64,000 nt of DNA from Bryoerythrophyllum caledonicum (lineage: Eukaryota > Streptophyta > Bryopsida > Pottiales > Pottiaceae). A program made the translations under genes and the position numbers. Shown one piece after another: positions 20,964 to 31,553 of the stretch. Position 1 is the first letter of the stretch, and each line of letters starts with the position of its first letter. Location of the stretch: the NCBI GenBank assembly GCA_963971425.1, contig OZ020520.1:9342553-9406552 (forward strand), given 5' to 3'. Under the pieces are notes generated by a model that worked only from the letters and a program-made list of their open reading frames with translations, ran no database searches and was not told the origin of the DNA.

Positions 20964-21824
20964 TGTTAACTGGAGATTTAGGCTTATTCTAAGCTCCTGG
21001 TAGTAATTTTTTTGAGTTACTAAGTAGTTTTTATGGGTAAAAGTAAACAGTGGACGAATCCGGACTGTGGATGAAACTGCCCAGAATGACAGTGGATTAA
21101 ACTATTTAGACTTTGGATGAAATTGTCCGGACATGGATGACATCCATCCGGACAGCTTCCATCCATTATGGAGGATTAGAGTTTGGAGGGGTTAGAGAGC
21201 CACTCCCTAGGACTGGGCACTCTCTTCTCTTTGGTGTGGATCTCTCTTGGTGTGTTGAAGCTAGAGTGTGTAGGAGAGTTAGGGAGTTAGGAAGTAGACG
21301 TATGGTGTGGATCTTGAGTTGTATGGACTATGGAAGAGGTTTATGGAGGTTTGAGGAAGTAAAGCAATACTTGGACACTATCATTTGTGTGATTGTGTTA
21401 GTATTGTAAAGGTGTGAGTAGATTTTGTGGTTAGAAGATCATTTGGAGTTGCATTTGGTTGTGGGTATTAGAGATTCGGCTTGAATACACCAGATCTAGT
21501 ATAGATCTATGCCGATCTATTAAACCCAACATCATTTCTGTACTTAAGAGTTAGAATCAAGTCCCGAATTGTTGTGGATGTTGTCTGATTTGTTGTAATT
21601 GAGTGCGGAAACTTCAGATCTGTGAGTTAAACTTAAGCAAAACAGCAGAAACGCAATTCTAACTAACTCTAGACTCAATCTAGATTCAGATTTAGATCAA
21701 TTCTGGAGTTTTAGACCCAGTAAAGGTTCGAATCGGGACTTTTGTCTCATTGCCCTGAACTGCAATTTGAATGAGCGTAGAGAAGATTGTACATTTAATC
21801 TTGAGGTGAAATCTCCCTTTAACA
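20964..21824 (+). repeat. E2 5' LTR (861 bp)
   Basis: Starts TGTTAACTGGAG and ends CTCCCTTTAACA, with TG...CA ends. Nearly identical to 60830-61691. It contains an imperfect hairpin at about 21117-21150 built from GTCCGGA, ATGGATG and their complements. The 98-codon frame inside it is present in both LTRs and is not a gene I would call. Confidence 0.95.
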
Positions 21825-21845
21825 TTGGCGACCATGCATAAGTTC
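21825..21845 (+). promoter_or_regulatory. E2 primer-binding site
   Basis: TTGGCGACCATGC begins directly after the LTR end. It shares TGGCGACCATGC with the E1 site, so both families probably use the same tRNA primer. Confidence 0.7.
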
Positions 21846-22011
21846 GGATCAAGTGGCTCTTGTTGACCGGCAGCCCAAGACCGCAGCCTTCTGGAAGGTA
21901 GCAAGTGGTGGTTCTTCAAGCCCCAGAAAAACAGTACAGACACAGAGAGACGCAGACAACCACAGACAATATAGACAGCGACGAACAGAAGAAGTCCGGC
22001 ATATACCCGCG

Positions 22012-22200
22012 GCATACCCTGCTGGAGTGAAGTCTGGCGAATACCCTGTCGATACCCTGCTGGAGTAAAGTCTGGAGGATACCCTGTCAATATTCTGCTG
22101 GAGTTGAGTCTGGAGGATACCCTGTTGATAACCTGTTGGAGTGAAGTCTGAAGGATACCCTGACGATACCCTGTTGGAGTGAAGTCTGGGGATACTTTGA
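22012..22200 (+). repeat. Tandem repeat in E2 leader, about five 38-bp units
   Basis: Five diverged units, each with an ATACCCTG block followed by CTGGAGTGAAGTCTGG, lie between the primer-binding site and gag. They could be part of the RNA leader structure or packaging region. Confidence 0.75.
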
Positions 22201-23650
22201 GGAGATCCTGCACTATAGTCCAGCCCGGCGATGGACAGTACTTTCCAACACTGGTGATGCTCACTGCAGTATCTATAGCAGCCCCAGATAATTGAGCAAC
22301 TCTAGGTGAATGGGGTCAAGGAAGAACGAAGAGCCCAACAGTGCGGCGCAGCTCCCATTGGCACAACCCATTGCAGCCTTTGACCGTTACACCGGTAATC
22401 AACACTACTAGGGCTTTGAAGAGGAGGATAACTTCTACACTGCCCCAAACAGCCCTTCCGGCTGTGACCATCTCACACCTGAAGAATTACAAGGGGGCAT
22501 CTTGCGGCATCTGGAGTGTCCAGAGTCCTATCACCCTAATCAGAGTCTTCTCCGACCTACCCCACGATATCGGGAGACGTCCAGGATTACAATCCAGGAA
22601 TTGGAGTTGCACAACTCTCGATGACTACCTTTGGACCCTCCACCAGCAGATCCCATGTCTGCATCTAGACCCCAGCAACAGTCGGACAGTGGCGCACCCA
22701 GCCCCTTTGTTTACGACACCCGGACACCTATAGTGACTTAGGTACTCCCATTGGAACCTTGGAGCAGTGGTGTTGGAAACGATACACTGGAAGAGACAAC
22801 GTGCAACCAAGACTTGTCCAAATCTGGATCAGAGGACTGATCTTACGTCAAAAGGAGGATAGTCCAATGTTACTGAGGTAAGTTCCAAATCCAAACATTT
22901 CACAGTGCTGCAATAATTGGAATGGAAATGTTGTTTGACTGATTGTCATCTACCTATGTTAAAACAAATACCAGTAACTGAACACGGACAGTAACTGGAC
23001 GTTAACCATAAATCTGGACATGAACCAAGAATCTGGATATTTACTGGATATATCAGTGAAGAATCTGGGCAAAACTAGACATGAACTAGATGTAATCCTA
23101 GATATTCATTAGACATCTGGATATTCACTAAAAAATTACGATGAAAACATAAAACCATAAAAATTATAAAAAGGAAGAGCAAACAACAAAAACAACAAAT
23201 GTGTAGGGAGGAAAGAAAAACAAGAGGAGAAAACCTAAACGAGTTGAGAACAGTTAGGGCAAAACTGAGACCTAAGACTCAAAAGAATTAGGTAAGAAGA
23301 AAGGATGTAGCTGGAAATTAGATCTGGACATCCAGTGGGAAATGAACCAAAAAAGAAACAATGGCTCGACCAGTGTTATCCCAGGAGAATGTTGGCAGAG
23401 AATATTTGACGGCAAAACAAATGATCTAGAACCGGGAAAGGACCTAAGCTGAATGACGAGCATGTACTACTGACTACTGGTATGAGTGGGGTGATCTGGA
23501 TGTAGAAACAAGACAGTGGCAGAGACCGGAACAGGTGCAAGTGACAAGCACTTTGGAAGGAGGTAACTGACTAGAGGACCACACTCGAGTACTAGAGAAG
23601 CACACTACTGGAGTGATACAACAAAGAAATCGCAACATACAGTGGGAGCA
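22200..23650 (+). other. E2 leader and start of a gag-like region
   Basis: About 22290-22800 is coding-like and rich in S, P, H and N codons, but split between frames. From 22900 to 23650 the sequence is dense in CTGGA, TCTGGA and CTAGA words and has no clear frame. Solo LTR A interrupts it at 23651, and it resumes at 45952. Confidence 0.45.
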
Positions 23651-23814
23651 TGTGAGCCAAATAAACCACCCCCTAACGGGTGGCTTATCTTGAACACAAG
23701 ACCCTAAGTGTGGGATGCAGCGCCTTGTTCAAACATCCTTCAACCATTCATACAAGCACGGTGATCCAAGGTGTGGTCACTTAAGAAGGTTCGTTAATGA
23801 TTAGTGTTGTGATG

Positions 23815-23818
23815 GCTA
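23815..23818. other. G target-site duplicate, left (GCTA)
   Basis: GCTA directly precedes the left terminus of G and again directly follows the right terminus (43697-43700). The homologous site in solo LTR B (reverse complement) reads GTGACTTAATCCAGCC with no insertion. This supports the boundaries, although the exact duplicate length rests on one copy. Confidence 0.65.
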
Positions 23819-23844
23819 AACACCATATTCATTAAAATGAGACA
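23819..23844. repeat. G left terminal inverted repeat
   Basis: Begins AACACCATATTCATTAAAAT and continues to GAGACA. It matches the reverse complement of 43671-43696 at 25 of 26 positions, the difference being A versus G at position 4. A second GAGACA lies just inside. Confidence 0.85.
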
Positions 23845-24239
23845 AAATGTAAAAATTGAGACAAATACCCTAATATTTCGGAATAAAAACAAACGAAAAG
23901 TTACTGTAAACTCAAGCATACAACATACAACATAAGTGAAAACATCACAAATCCATCATATCAACAACATGATCAACCCAACACTCGACAACAGCATTAC
24001 ACACATATACTGGTAAAAGATAAGTACATTGACTGGAAAAATATGTTATTTCTCAGGGACTGGATCTAGTACAAAACCGAACCACTCAAAATATAATTCA
24101 AGTCACTGTTCACCTAAAGAACAAGGATAAACCACTACCTAATAATAGAATTAAAATATATTACTAATGTGTCTATAAGTAAGGGGAGAATTACCCAAGC
24201 GACTTCTATAAGACATCCAAAATGACACTATGACTATTA
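23845..24239. other. G left subterminal non-coding region
   Basis: AT-rich, with no gene. It holds the 3' flank of the minus-strand fusion gene. A degenerate GAGACA repeat lies near 23868. No palindrome copies were seen. Confidence 0.5.
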
Positions 24240-25032
24240 CTAAGACTTGGACAAATTTGATCCAACTCCACGTGCCTTCAAAAGCAACGCCTCTTGTGCT
24301 TTCACCTTTGCATATCCAATCATAATTTCTTTCCTCCGAGAGTAAGGTTTATACCAATCATCAACTTCCATGTACTTCACCTTCGTCGAAAGAGCTGATG
24401 GCGGACACTGATAACTATCGGGCCCAATACCATCACCTACATGGGACGACATAGACTTCCGACGATATTGTGCAGATGTTGAACTCGGACATCTTGGCTT
24501 AGTACCCAATGATTGAGTTTCCCACTCGCTTGGAGGAATAGGAGGTTTTCTAACTCCAAAAGCACCTTGAGATCGAGTACACTCTAGCCGCCGTTGCTTA
24601 ACAGGGGGGCAAGAAGGCTGAAGAGGCGTACAAGAAGATAGAATAGGATCAGAAGTATTATGCACAATTTCGTTCACCCGATTTCCTTCAACAGCTTCAT
24701 CCACATAAAGCTGCCGTTGAGAAGCACAATCGACTTTAGACTCTATAGAAGAGCACATCCGCTTGAGAGGAGAAGGGGATGCCACAGGAGTTATGCCAGC
24801 CCTACGCTCTGGAGGGCTATCCACGACACCATCATCGACCATTTGCTTAGAGAAGTCCATGATAGCAGAGGCAGCATCAGTTGCAGTGCACATAAGATAC
24901 GGCTTCGATTGATAGGACATGGCAATACCTCCATGAAGAGACCCCGAGTACTCAGAGAACAAGCCAACGTTGGAGGGTAGTACACTACAACCACTCTTGC
25001 ATGGGGTAGGAGTAATGCTAGCCTGCACAACC
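24240..25032 (-). CDS. G fusion gene, probable last exon
   Basis: About 264 codons ending GVGSNLSKS and a stop. A good acceptor (TTCTTATTGCAG) ends at 25033, directly upstream. The protein part is Ser/Pro/Cys-rich and mostly disordered, with a basic helical end (YKPYSRRKEIMIGYAKVKAQ). No known domain. It follows the HAD exon in the same direction across an intron of about 470 bp that contains degenerate palindrome halves and three copies of a 26-bp repeat (25035-25110). The phase with exon 5 is not cleanly matched, so it could also be a separate small gene. Confidence 0.5.
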
Positions 25033-25502
25033 TGCAATAAGAATGACATGACAAAAGAAGCAATAAGAATGACATGACAAAAGAAGCAATAAGAATGACA
25101 AATTTGCATTTAGGAAGAAAGCAATCCAACATAATGCTCGACCCAAGGATAATATACATGATCCAACGATAACAACTCTACTCGATCCACCGAAACATAC
25201 TAGCCTCGACTCAACCATATCTAGGAAGCCCGAAACCACAGTCAATAATAGGCTCGACACAAAAATAACTAAGAAGCCCTGAACCACATTCATAAGTATG
25301 CTAGATCCAACACTGAATAAACATCACCACGACTGAAACGAAGAGCATGTGAAATGACAATAGAAGACAAGACGGGAACAGTAAAAACAAACAAGACATC
25401 TATATATTCACTAATGAAAAATATATATACAAATTTCACAAAGGCGTATTGTTCGTCATTATAGAGTGTCTCTTGACGTACATAAAAATACACTTCTACA
25501 AC

Positions 25503-26293
25503 CTAGCTGATGATGCCGCATCATCTGGAATCTCAAACTCCGCACCAAGGTTCTTAGAGGAGAGGGCCATTCCATTCGTGATATACTTCATCGAAGGACT
25601 ATTAGGACTCAATGGACGACTGCCTATACGTTTGCTATTCACGTAATCCTTCAACTGCCCGACACCGCATTCAGATGTCAAACGTCGGAGCCATGGCAGG
25701 AGTTCTTGAATCAAAAACTTATCATTCTTAGCTCCGTGCCGCCATGAATGAAGGAAAATGGCATTGCCAGAAGGATTACAGACGCTCTTTTCCGGGTTGT
25801 CGTCCAAAAGTAGAGTGTTGTCGGAGTTCATGATACCGAAGTCATCTCGACGATTATACAACGAAGAAGACAACGTTTTTAAAAAGATCATCTTCTTCGA
25901 ATTATATTGAGACATCAAAAAAGTATTCTGCGACGTCTCAATCTTCCCACAACTCTCTTGACCAAGAATGAGATCTGGAGGAGACAGATCACGAAAGAGG
26001 TAATTTGCAATCTCCTCAACGGTGGACTTCATCATTGAGCTCCAGATGACAACAGAGTTTGAGAGATCTCTGATGGTCGCCAGAAACTCACGGACGCCAG
26101 GGCGAGTATATACAGCTTTAGGACCTATGTATGCAGGGATGGTGGGCGAAAACTCCACCCGACTCCCGGAGGACCTTGACGAGGCAGGTGCAAATGCTGC
26201 CTCGCACAAGATACCATTCAAATCCAGAACAATATTCAGCCACTTTTGGGGCCGATTGTTCTGGGCAATAGACACACTCCTAGAAGGATGATC
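25503..26293 (-). CDS. G fusion gene, exon 5: FCP1/NIF-like HAD domain
   Basis: The HAD phosphatases of the FCP1/NIF group remove phosphate from protein serine, classically the RNA polymerase II tail. Here the motif order is visible: WLNIVLDLNGILC (motif I), SVVIWSSM (motif II) and LLLDDNPEKS (motif III/IV acidic pair), then LIQELLPWLRRL, which matches the end of the NIF domain. Motif I reads DxN instead of DxD. DLNG variants occur in plant NIF-domain proteins, but the missing second Asp may lower activity. The acceptor ACCAG/GATCATCC at 26294/26293 is phase 0 and fits exon 4. The 3' end is either a stop just after ASSARL or a weak donor at 25502. Confidence 0.75.
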
Positions 26294-26347
26294 CTGGTAC
26301 ATGACCAACACAAAAAAGAGTCAATAAAAGGAAACATATGAATTTAC

Positions 26348-26488
26348 CTGATGAAATGCAGATTGAGCAACATGAGACGGAACTGTCACAGATTGCATGA
26401 TTTCCACTCCACAATGCGACTGCTGGAAAACATTTCCAATCCGAGGCTTCAGTGCAATGGGACGGTGGACAGTGTCATCCAAAGTGAT
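26348..26488 (-). CDS. G fusion gene, exon 4 (47 codons)
   Basis: A small exon with strong borders: acceptor TTTCCTCAG/ATC at 26489/26488 and donor CATCAG/GTAAAT at 26348/26347. It is open in one phase over all 141 bases and joins exon 5 in phase 0. The encoded segment (ITLDDTVHRPIALKPRIG and onward) has no recognised domain and acts as a linker before the HAD domain. Confidence 0.7.
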
Positions 26489-26728
26489 CTGAGGAAACAA
26501 TTGAGTAAAATTGAATTGTTAAACAATTCTATAGATTGATGAAAAAAACGTTTTACAAAAAATTTGTACATTCCTTCTAGTGTACATCAAAAACTGTAAG
26601 GATTCTACACCTGCAAGCCACCACAGAGAGAGATAAGACCTACTGTGCGCTAAAAGCAGTCATTAGAAAAAGACAGGGCTAGATAACATCAAGAAAATCA
26701 ATTAACAATTCCGAAAAGGCTAGCCAAC

Positions 26729-28397
26729 CTTATTTTCCTCTGCCGCGTTCTGCCCATTACCTTCTGGAGATGGTTCGTAGTCTACTCGATCTTCATCTGC
26801 AATGAGGACATCATCATGTTCCGAAGGCACATCCACCCTACAGGACTCTCCGACGCACTCCTCAGATCGTTTGACGCGAGCAGGTGATGGCTGTGGCGAC
26901 GACCTCGGAGCTGAAAGAGCCCCATGTTCAGCTCCTGCTAAAACCGCCGGAATATGGAGTACGCGACTGGGACTTCTATCCTCGGATCGAGGATACTCCA
27001 TTGATCCTCTTGCCGAGGAAGAGGGATCCACCGGAGCAAGGAGTACATCTTGATCGCTGGACGAGGTAGGATGGTAAGGATCTGCGTGGGAAGGGACCGA
27101 AGTCGGAATAGAAGACGAGCACCGCAGTAAAGCAGACGACGAAGGTACTGCAGGACAAAGAGCAAAGGCAGAACTATCCTCGATGCGAGGATAAATCGAG
27201 GTCTGAGGAATTGTGGACAACGTTGGACCCGATGAGGTTGACTGACTGAGTTGAACGGTTTGGGAAAACATTAAAGCCAACTCCGCTTTCATTAGAGCTT
27301 GAAGCTCAGCTCGAAGCTCAGTCGCCAGTCGGTCCTTCTCCAGAGCAGACTCTTCTCTCTGCTTCTCCAGAGCAGCCACCATCTCCACCTGCCTTTGCTT
27401 GGACGCTTCCAACTGGTCCAAAATGTCCTGCTTCTCCTTCTGCTCCCGAAGGCGCTTGTTGAGAATATGCCTAAAGTAGTCACCTCCAGGTTCATACTTT
27501 ACGGGCTCTCCAGGGGCAGGGGCTTCTCCGGCTGCGTTGAAGAAGAACGGATCGCCTGATCCGGAAGCGTCATCCAACCCCATTTCCACCAAAGGATCGT
27601 TATCATTCGGATTTGACGTCCAACTGGCTGGAATGGGTTCTCTTCCACCTTCGTCGTCACTCGAGTCCGACAGCAGAATGATGGAATCATCTGGCACATT
27701 GGGAGATGGTCCCCCAGGAGTCTCTAGAGCCGTTCGAGACTCAACCCCAACAAAGTCACGAGGCGTACTAGGAATACGGGAGGGCTCGACTTCATCACAT
27801 CTTTGCATATCCACATCTCTAGCACCAGGAGAGAGTGATCGAGATGATTCATTATTGTCGTTGAGCGCAGGGCGAGATGGACCTGCGTCATCACCGCGAA
27901 GGATCGAAAGATCCACACCCTCATTCGTACCATATGGATTAAAATCCAGTTGGTCCTCCAGGACAGACTGGTTTTCTGGGATTGGTGAATGGGGGGTAGG
28001 CCGTGGTGGAGGGGACTCCATGGTCTCATCTTGCTGGGGTAGAGCCGTTTCTGCATCCAATTGGGGAGTGGGGGCAGTACCAAGTTGTGCTCCGGTTCTG
28101 CGACTACGAAAACGATTTGGTGCAGTTCGAGAGGTCGAGGTAGTTCGTCCTACTGTCTGCGTGGTCCGTAAGTCCGAACTACTCCGGAGTGCTGCGTTCC
28201 GGGAGTTCCTACGAATTGAGGTGTCGCGAGGTTCAGCGGATTGCGGAACTCCGGTCACAGAAGGCATCGTCCCAGCGTACGCACAATCCCTATGAATGAA
28301 ATCATTCATGTCATACTTACATATCATTTTGGACTTGAACTTGTATGACAACCGGTAGTCTTTGTCAAATGACACCGTAGAATGAGGTTCCAAACAT
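26729..28397 (-). CDS. G fusion gene, exon 3: disordered and coiled-coil linker
   Basis: About 555 codons. Low-complexity S/T/P/R/D-rich sequence covers most of it. A coiled coil is predicted by eye around LREQKEKQDILDQLEASKQR and the following E/Q/L-rich 60 residues. The acceptor TTTATTTTGCAG at 28398 is strong. The end is tentative: AATAAG/GTTGGC at 26729 keeps phase 0 with exon 4, while the better-looking CCAGAAG/GTAATG at 26761 does not. Two palindrome copies lie in this coding exon and encode YPRIED and YPRSED. The long frame does not match the phase left by exon 2, so this copy seems to have a small frame change within the first 30 or so bases. Confidence 0.6.
26977..27193. repeat. Two palindrome copies inside exon 3 of the G fusion gene
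   Basis: Copies at 26977-26995 (spacer GAT) and 27175-27193 (spacer ATG). Both keep the full 8-bp arms TATCCTCG and CGAGGATA while lying in coding sequence. Confidence 0.85.
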
Positions 28398-28474
28398 CTG
28401 CAAAATAAAGAAAACAAATTTGTGAATGAGGTAAATGAGACAAACGCATTTAAACGGAAATGATGGTTATGAGT

Positions 28475-28631
28475 TTATCTTCGACCCGAGGATAATGAAC
28501 ATGATATCAAATAACTTTTACAAATTTGTCATAGAATAGGAAACGTTGATTTGAAGATATAGTAAACACGTAAGACACATCATGAATCCACAATACATAG
28601 TCAGATTAAGTTATCCTCGACCCGAGGATAA
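28475..28631. repeat. Two palindrome copies in intron 2 of the G fusion gene
   Basis: Copies at 28475-28495 (one arm mismatch) and 28611-28631 (perfect arms TTATCCTCG/CGAGGATAA), both with spacer ACC. They lie between the donor at 28660 and the acceptor at 28398. Confidence 0.85.
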
Positions 28632-28660
28632 ACTGAAATAATGAAGAGAGACTCAATTAC

Positions 28661-29983
28661 CTTGCTGGCCAACACAAACTTTGAGCCACAATAAACACCG
28701 AATACACGCTCTCCGTAATTGCAGAATTGTGAAATGAGATCGAGGTAGAACTCCATCCGCAATTCAGACCCGTGAACGGCGTAGCATGCCTCCAAGTACT
28801 TATTTTTCTCCGTGTAATAAGATGTATCCACGGCAGAGTAGCTTGGCATCACTTTCTCAACAAGAGAACTGACTTCTGGATGGTCACGTCGAATGAAGAA
28901 GAGCAAGTAAACCTCCGAACACTTGGACCTTGACGTCCCGAGGTTCAGTCGCTCGTACGCTGATGGCATGTACGCCGCCGAAATCGGGATGTACTTCTTC
29001 ATCCATTTCTCTGCATACCTTAGAGCATGCATCGCTCTGTCCTCAGAAGAGGTGATCCAAACCCAAACGGTAGGAGTGTTTAGAGTCGGGACCTTTTTCT
29101 GGGACAACAGTGTCTTCAGAAATGCGGAGAAGTATGGTTCCTCTGCAGAGTCGTCCTTGGACGACCACCCAGGGACCTGACGAAGGTCAAGCAGTCCAAG
29201 AGGCCACGGTCTGTCCTCCGGCGGTGGCTCAAAATACTCGCCAAATTTCATTTCTTCACCATCAAAGTCCCGAAGCTTGGATGGACCATCATGGTGAGAG
29301 AACTCGCTCTTAACGAAGAGAAACTTCGTGAAGAACGGAAGAACGTTGGGGAACTTCTCCACCAAGTGGGAAGCACGCTTTAACTTCCCCGCATTAGTCA
29401 ACCGCATGGAGAAGAACTCCTTGTCAGGACGACAAAGGAGCATGTTGTAAGTTGCAGAAGACACGCGATGATTTGCCTTCCACGACTTCCACACAACGTC
29501 GTCAACAAATCCGTCTGAAAGTAAAAACTTCAACAACGGGTCAATTGCGATCAACTCCTGCATGACTATGCGCTTCTTCTTCCGGCGGTCAACGCAGTCC
29601 TCGTAATGGAAGCAAGAGCCATGAACCACTGCCGTTCTTCGTAGAGTGACTTTTGGGTACCCATACGCTCGATCGCTGTCTACCAGGTAGGTAAACAAAT
29701 CTCTCAAGTCGTTATCGGTTAGGTGACCTAACCTCTTGAAGAATTCTCGATGGATCGGTGAAACTCTGCTTCCCTTGGCTTCGTTGTATGGAGCCATGGT
29801 GTCAGGGTTTATAATCTCACCCCTGCTGTGCAAGTCAAGGAAATCCTCCCACAATTTGAAGATGTCATCAGGAAGTGAGATAACCTTGATCTCATTTGTG
29901 AGGTCTGATGACTTGCTAACCTGCTTCCCTTCCTTTGTTGGATCAATATTCTGGAAGCGGTTTACAATGAGCTTGGAAAACAA
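28661..29983 (-). CDS. G fusion gene, exon 2: degenerate N6/N4-methyltransferase-like domain
   Basis: 441 codons with strong borders: acceptor TTTTCACTGCAG/TTG at 29984/29983 and donor CAGCAAG/GTAATT at 28661/28660, phase 0 at both ends. The C-terminal third resembles permuted DNA N6/N4-methyltransferases. A segment at LGLLDLRQVPGW occupies the place of the DPPY motif. TPTVWVWITSSEDRAMHAL is like the strand after it. GERVFGVYCGSKFVLASK is like the SAM-binding DPFxGSGTTxxAA motif, and exon 3 begins with a strand resembling its continuation (SFYGV). The catalytic DPPY is not preserved (DLRQ), so a binding role seems likelier than catalysis. The N-terminal two thirds is helical and charged, with no domain recognised. 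Confidence 0.45.
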
Positions 29984-30089
29984 CTGCAGTGAAAAAACAT
30001 GTTTTGTCAGGTCATTTTTAGACTGAAGAATCACACCACTCTAAAAAAATTGAGTCTTAATATTTTTCATACATCGCATTGCATACCAG

Positions 30090-30108
30090 TATCCTCGACT
30101 CGAGGATA
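30090..30108. repeat. Palindrome copy in intron 1 of the G fusion gene
   Basis: A perfect consensus copy, TATCCTCGACTCGAGGATA, inside the 146-bp intron 29984-30129. Confidence 0.9.
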
Positions 30109-30129
30109 ATCCTGAGGTGGATCACTTAC

Positions 30130-31506
30130 CAAGTACTTCTCAGTGTCGAATACAACGCCATTCATCCGAGTTGACCCTTCTTCTTGCTGGTAACTTGGAC
30201 GTCCGGAGTTAAGCCAAATTCGATGGCAACTAGCTATCTGATTACCCCAGGTAGGTTGCGCATGGTCGAGGTAGTTGGTGTCATTGTAGAACTTTGAGAT
30301 TCTTTGCAACTTTAAAGGATCTCTTGACCAGACCACGTATGCATCCCATCGCTGCAAGTCCCTCTTTCGAGATACTCCGCAATTTTCATTGTCTTGCAGT
30401 CTCTTGGATGCCTCAACGCTGTGTTGTCCGTTAATGAGCATGAACTTGCCATCCTTGATGGAATCCCATGAGATGGGCACAGCCTGAATCGGCTCACCAT
30501 GCTCATCAATTGGACAGATGCAGATCTTCTGACGTTGATTGACGTCGCCAAGCTGCACGAGGAAATCCATCGTGTTTAACACAATGGCTTCCTCCATCCC
30601 CCTGATTACGAACTGCGCCTTCGCGACAACGCACTGCTGAATTCGCACTGAATACGATGATTCTAATGGAAAGCAGCCTCTGCATTCCTCCCAAAACAGT
30701 CTTTGTGATTCCGTGATCTTCTGAAAGTCCACCTGCGGGTCATTTCTGGCTTTCTTTGGGGTCGTGGACCTCGTCATTGTGGATGAAGAGCTACCACCGG
30801 CTGTTGACTTCCGCTTCTTGTTTGAAGGTTCCCCCGGCGTAATAGGCGCAGTCGAAGGGCGCCTGGGAGGTGCACGACTTGAGGTACGGGGTGCGGTTGA
30901 ACCTGACGGATTTCCCTGGGCAGTTGATTTTCCTCGTGCTTGACGACGTGCACTGGCTTCGACTGGAATTGGTCGAGCCTCAAATGTTGACAGAAGTTGG
31001 TGAATCCGCGCTAATCGTCTATTTACTTTTTCAGCATCCACGTTCGTCCAGGGCTCATACTTTTCGAACGCCTCCCTTAGTGACCCCTGTCCGTTTCGCG
31101 TGACACTTTCAAGCAATTCGGAGAAGTCGAACTGACCGAGAGTGGGCCCAACTTTGACAACAATGGAGTGGCAATGTGGCAGATCCACTCCAGCTCCATC
31201 AAAAGCCTGAATTCCAAGAACTATGAAGTCTTGTCGTTGCTGCTCAACAAACGTAACTCTCTCTTTTCTGTTGAGTGGGACATAAGGGATTTCATCGTTC
31301 ACCTTGATGGTTATGTGAACAGACTTCCCAAACTTCGAGAACGACCAGCTTTTTACATTATTCTGGAACTCCCATAGAGTCCCATAGTTTTCAACGACAT
31401 CGTCAATGAACGGGGTTGGTGCTAGAGGATTCTCAAATCTCTGAATGAATATCTCGGAACCAGAGTAGTCGTAGGAATCCTCTTTTGGCTCAAGTGAAGA
31501 TGCCAT
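30130..31506 (-). CDS. G fusion gene, exon 1: ParB/sulfiredoxin-like domain
   Basis: 459 codons from an ATG at 31506 to the donor TACTTG/GTAAGT at 30130/30129. The ATG lies exactly at a probable intron acceptor (CATCTGTAG/ATGG). Residues about 1-180 are a globular region unknown to me. Residues about 185-260 are basic and low-complexity, with a likely nuclear signal (NKKRK). At about residues 340-370 is a ParB/Srx-type motif (DGKFMLINGQHSVEASKRL), matching the 'GxHR..A' core of ParB-like nuclease/NTPase domains, followed by WDAYVVW. ParB-like domains bind DNA palindromes such as parS, and phages fuse them to DNA methyltransferases, as seems to be the case here with exon 2. Confidence 0.65.
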
Positions 31507-31553
31507 CTACAGATGACACAATTTTGAACTGATTAGTACAATACTTTTACACG

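Noticed and set aside
21113-21409. 98-codon frame, repeated at 60979-61275
   Set aside because: It lies within the E2 LTRs and is present in both because they are duplicates; no domain.
26802-28295. Plus-strand frames opposite exon 3 of the G fusion gene
   Set aside because: Antisense to a coding exon with supported splice sites; composition mirrors the sense strand.
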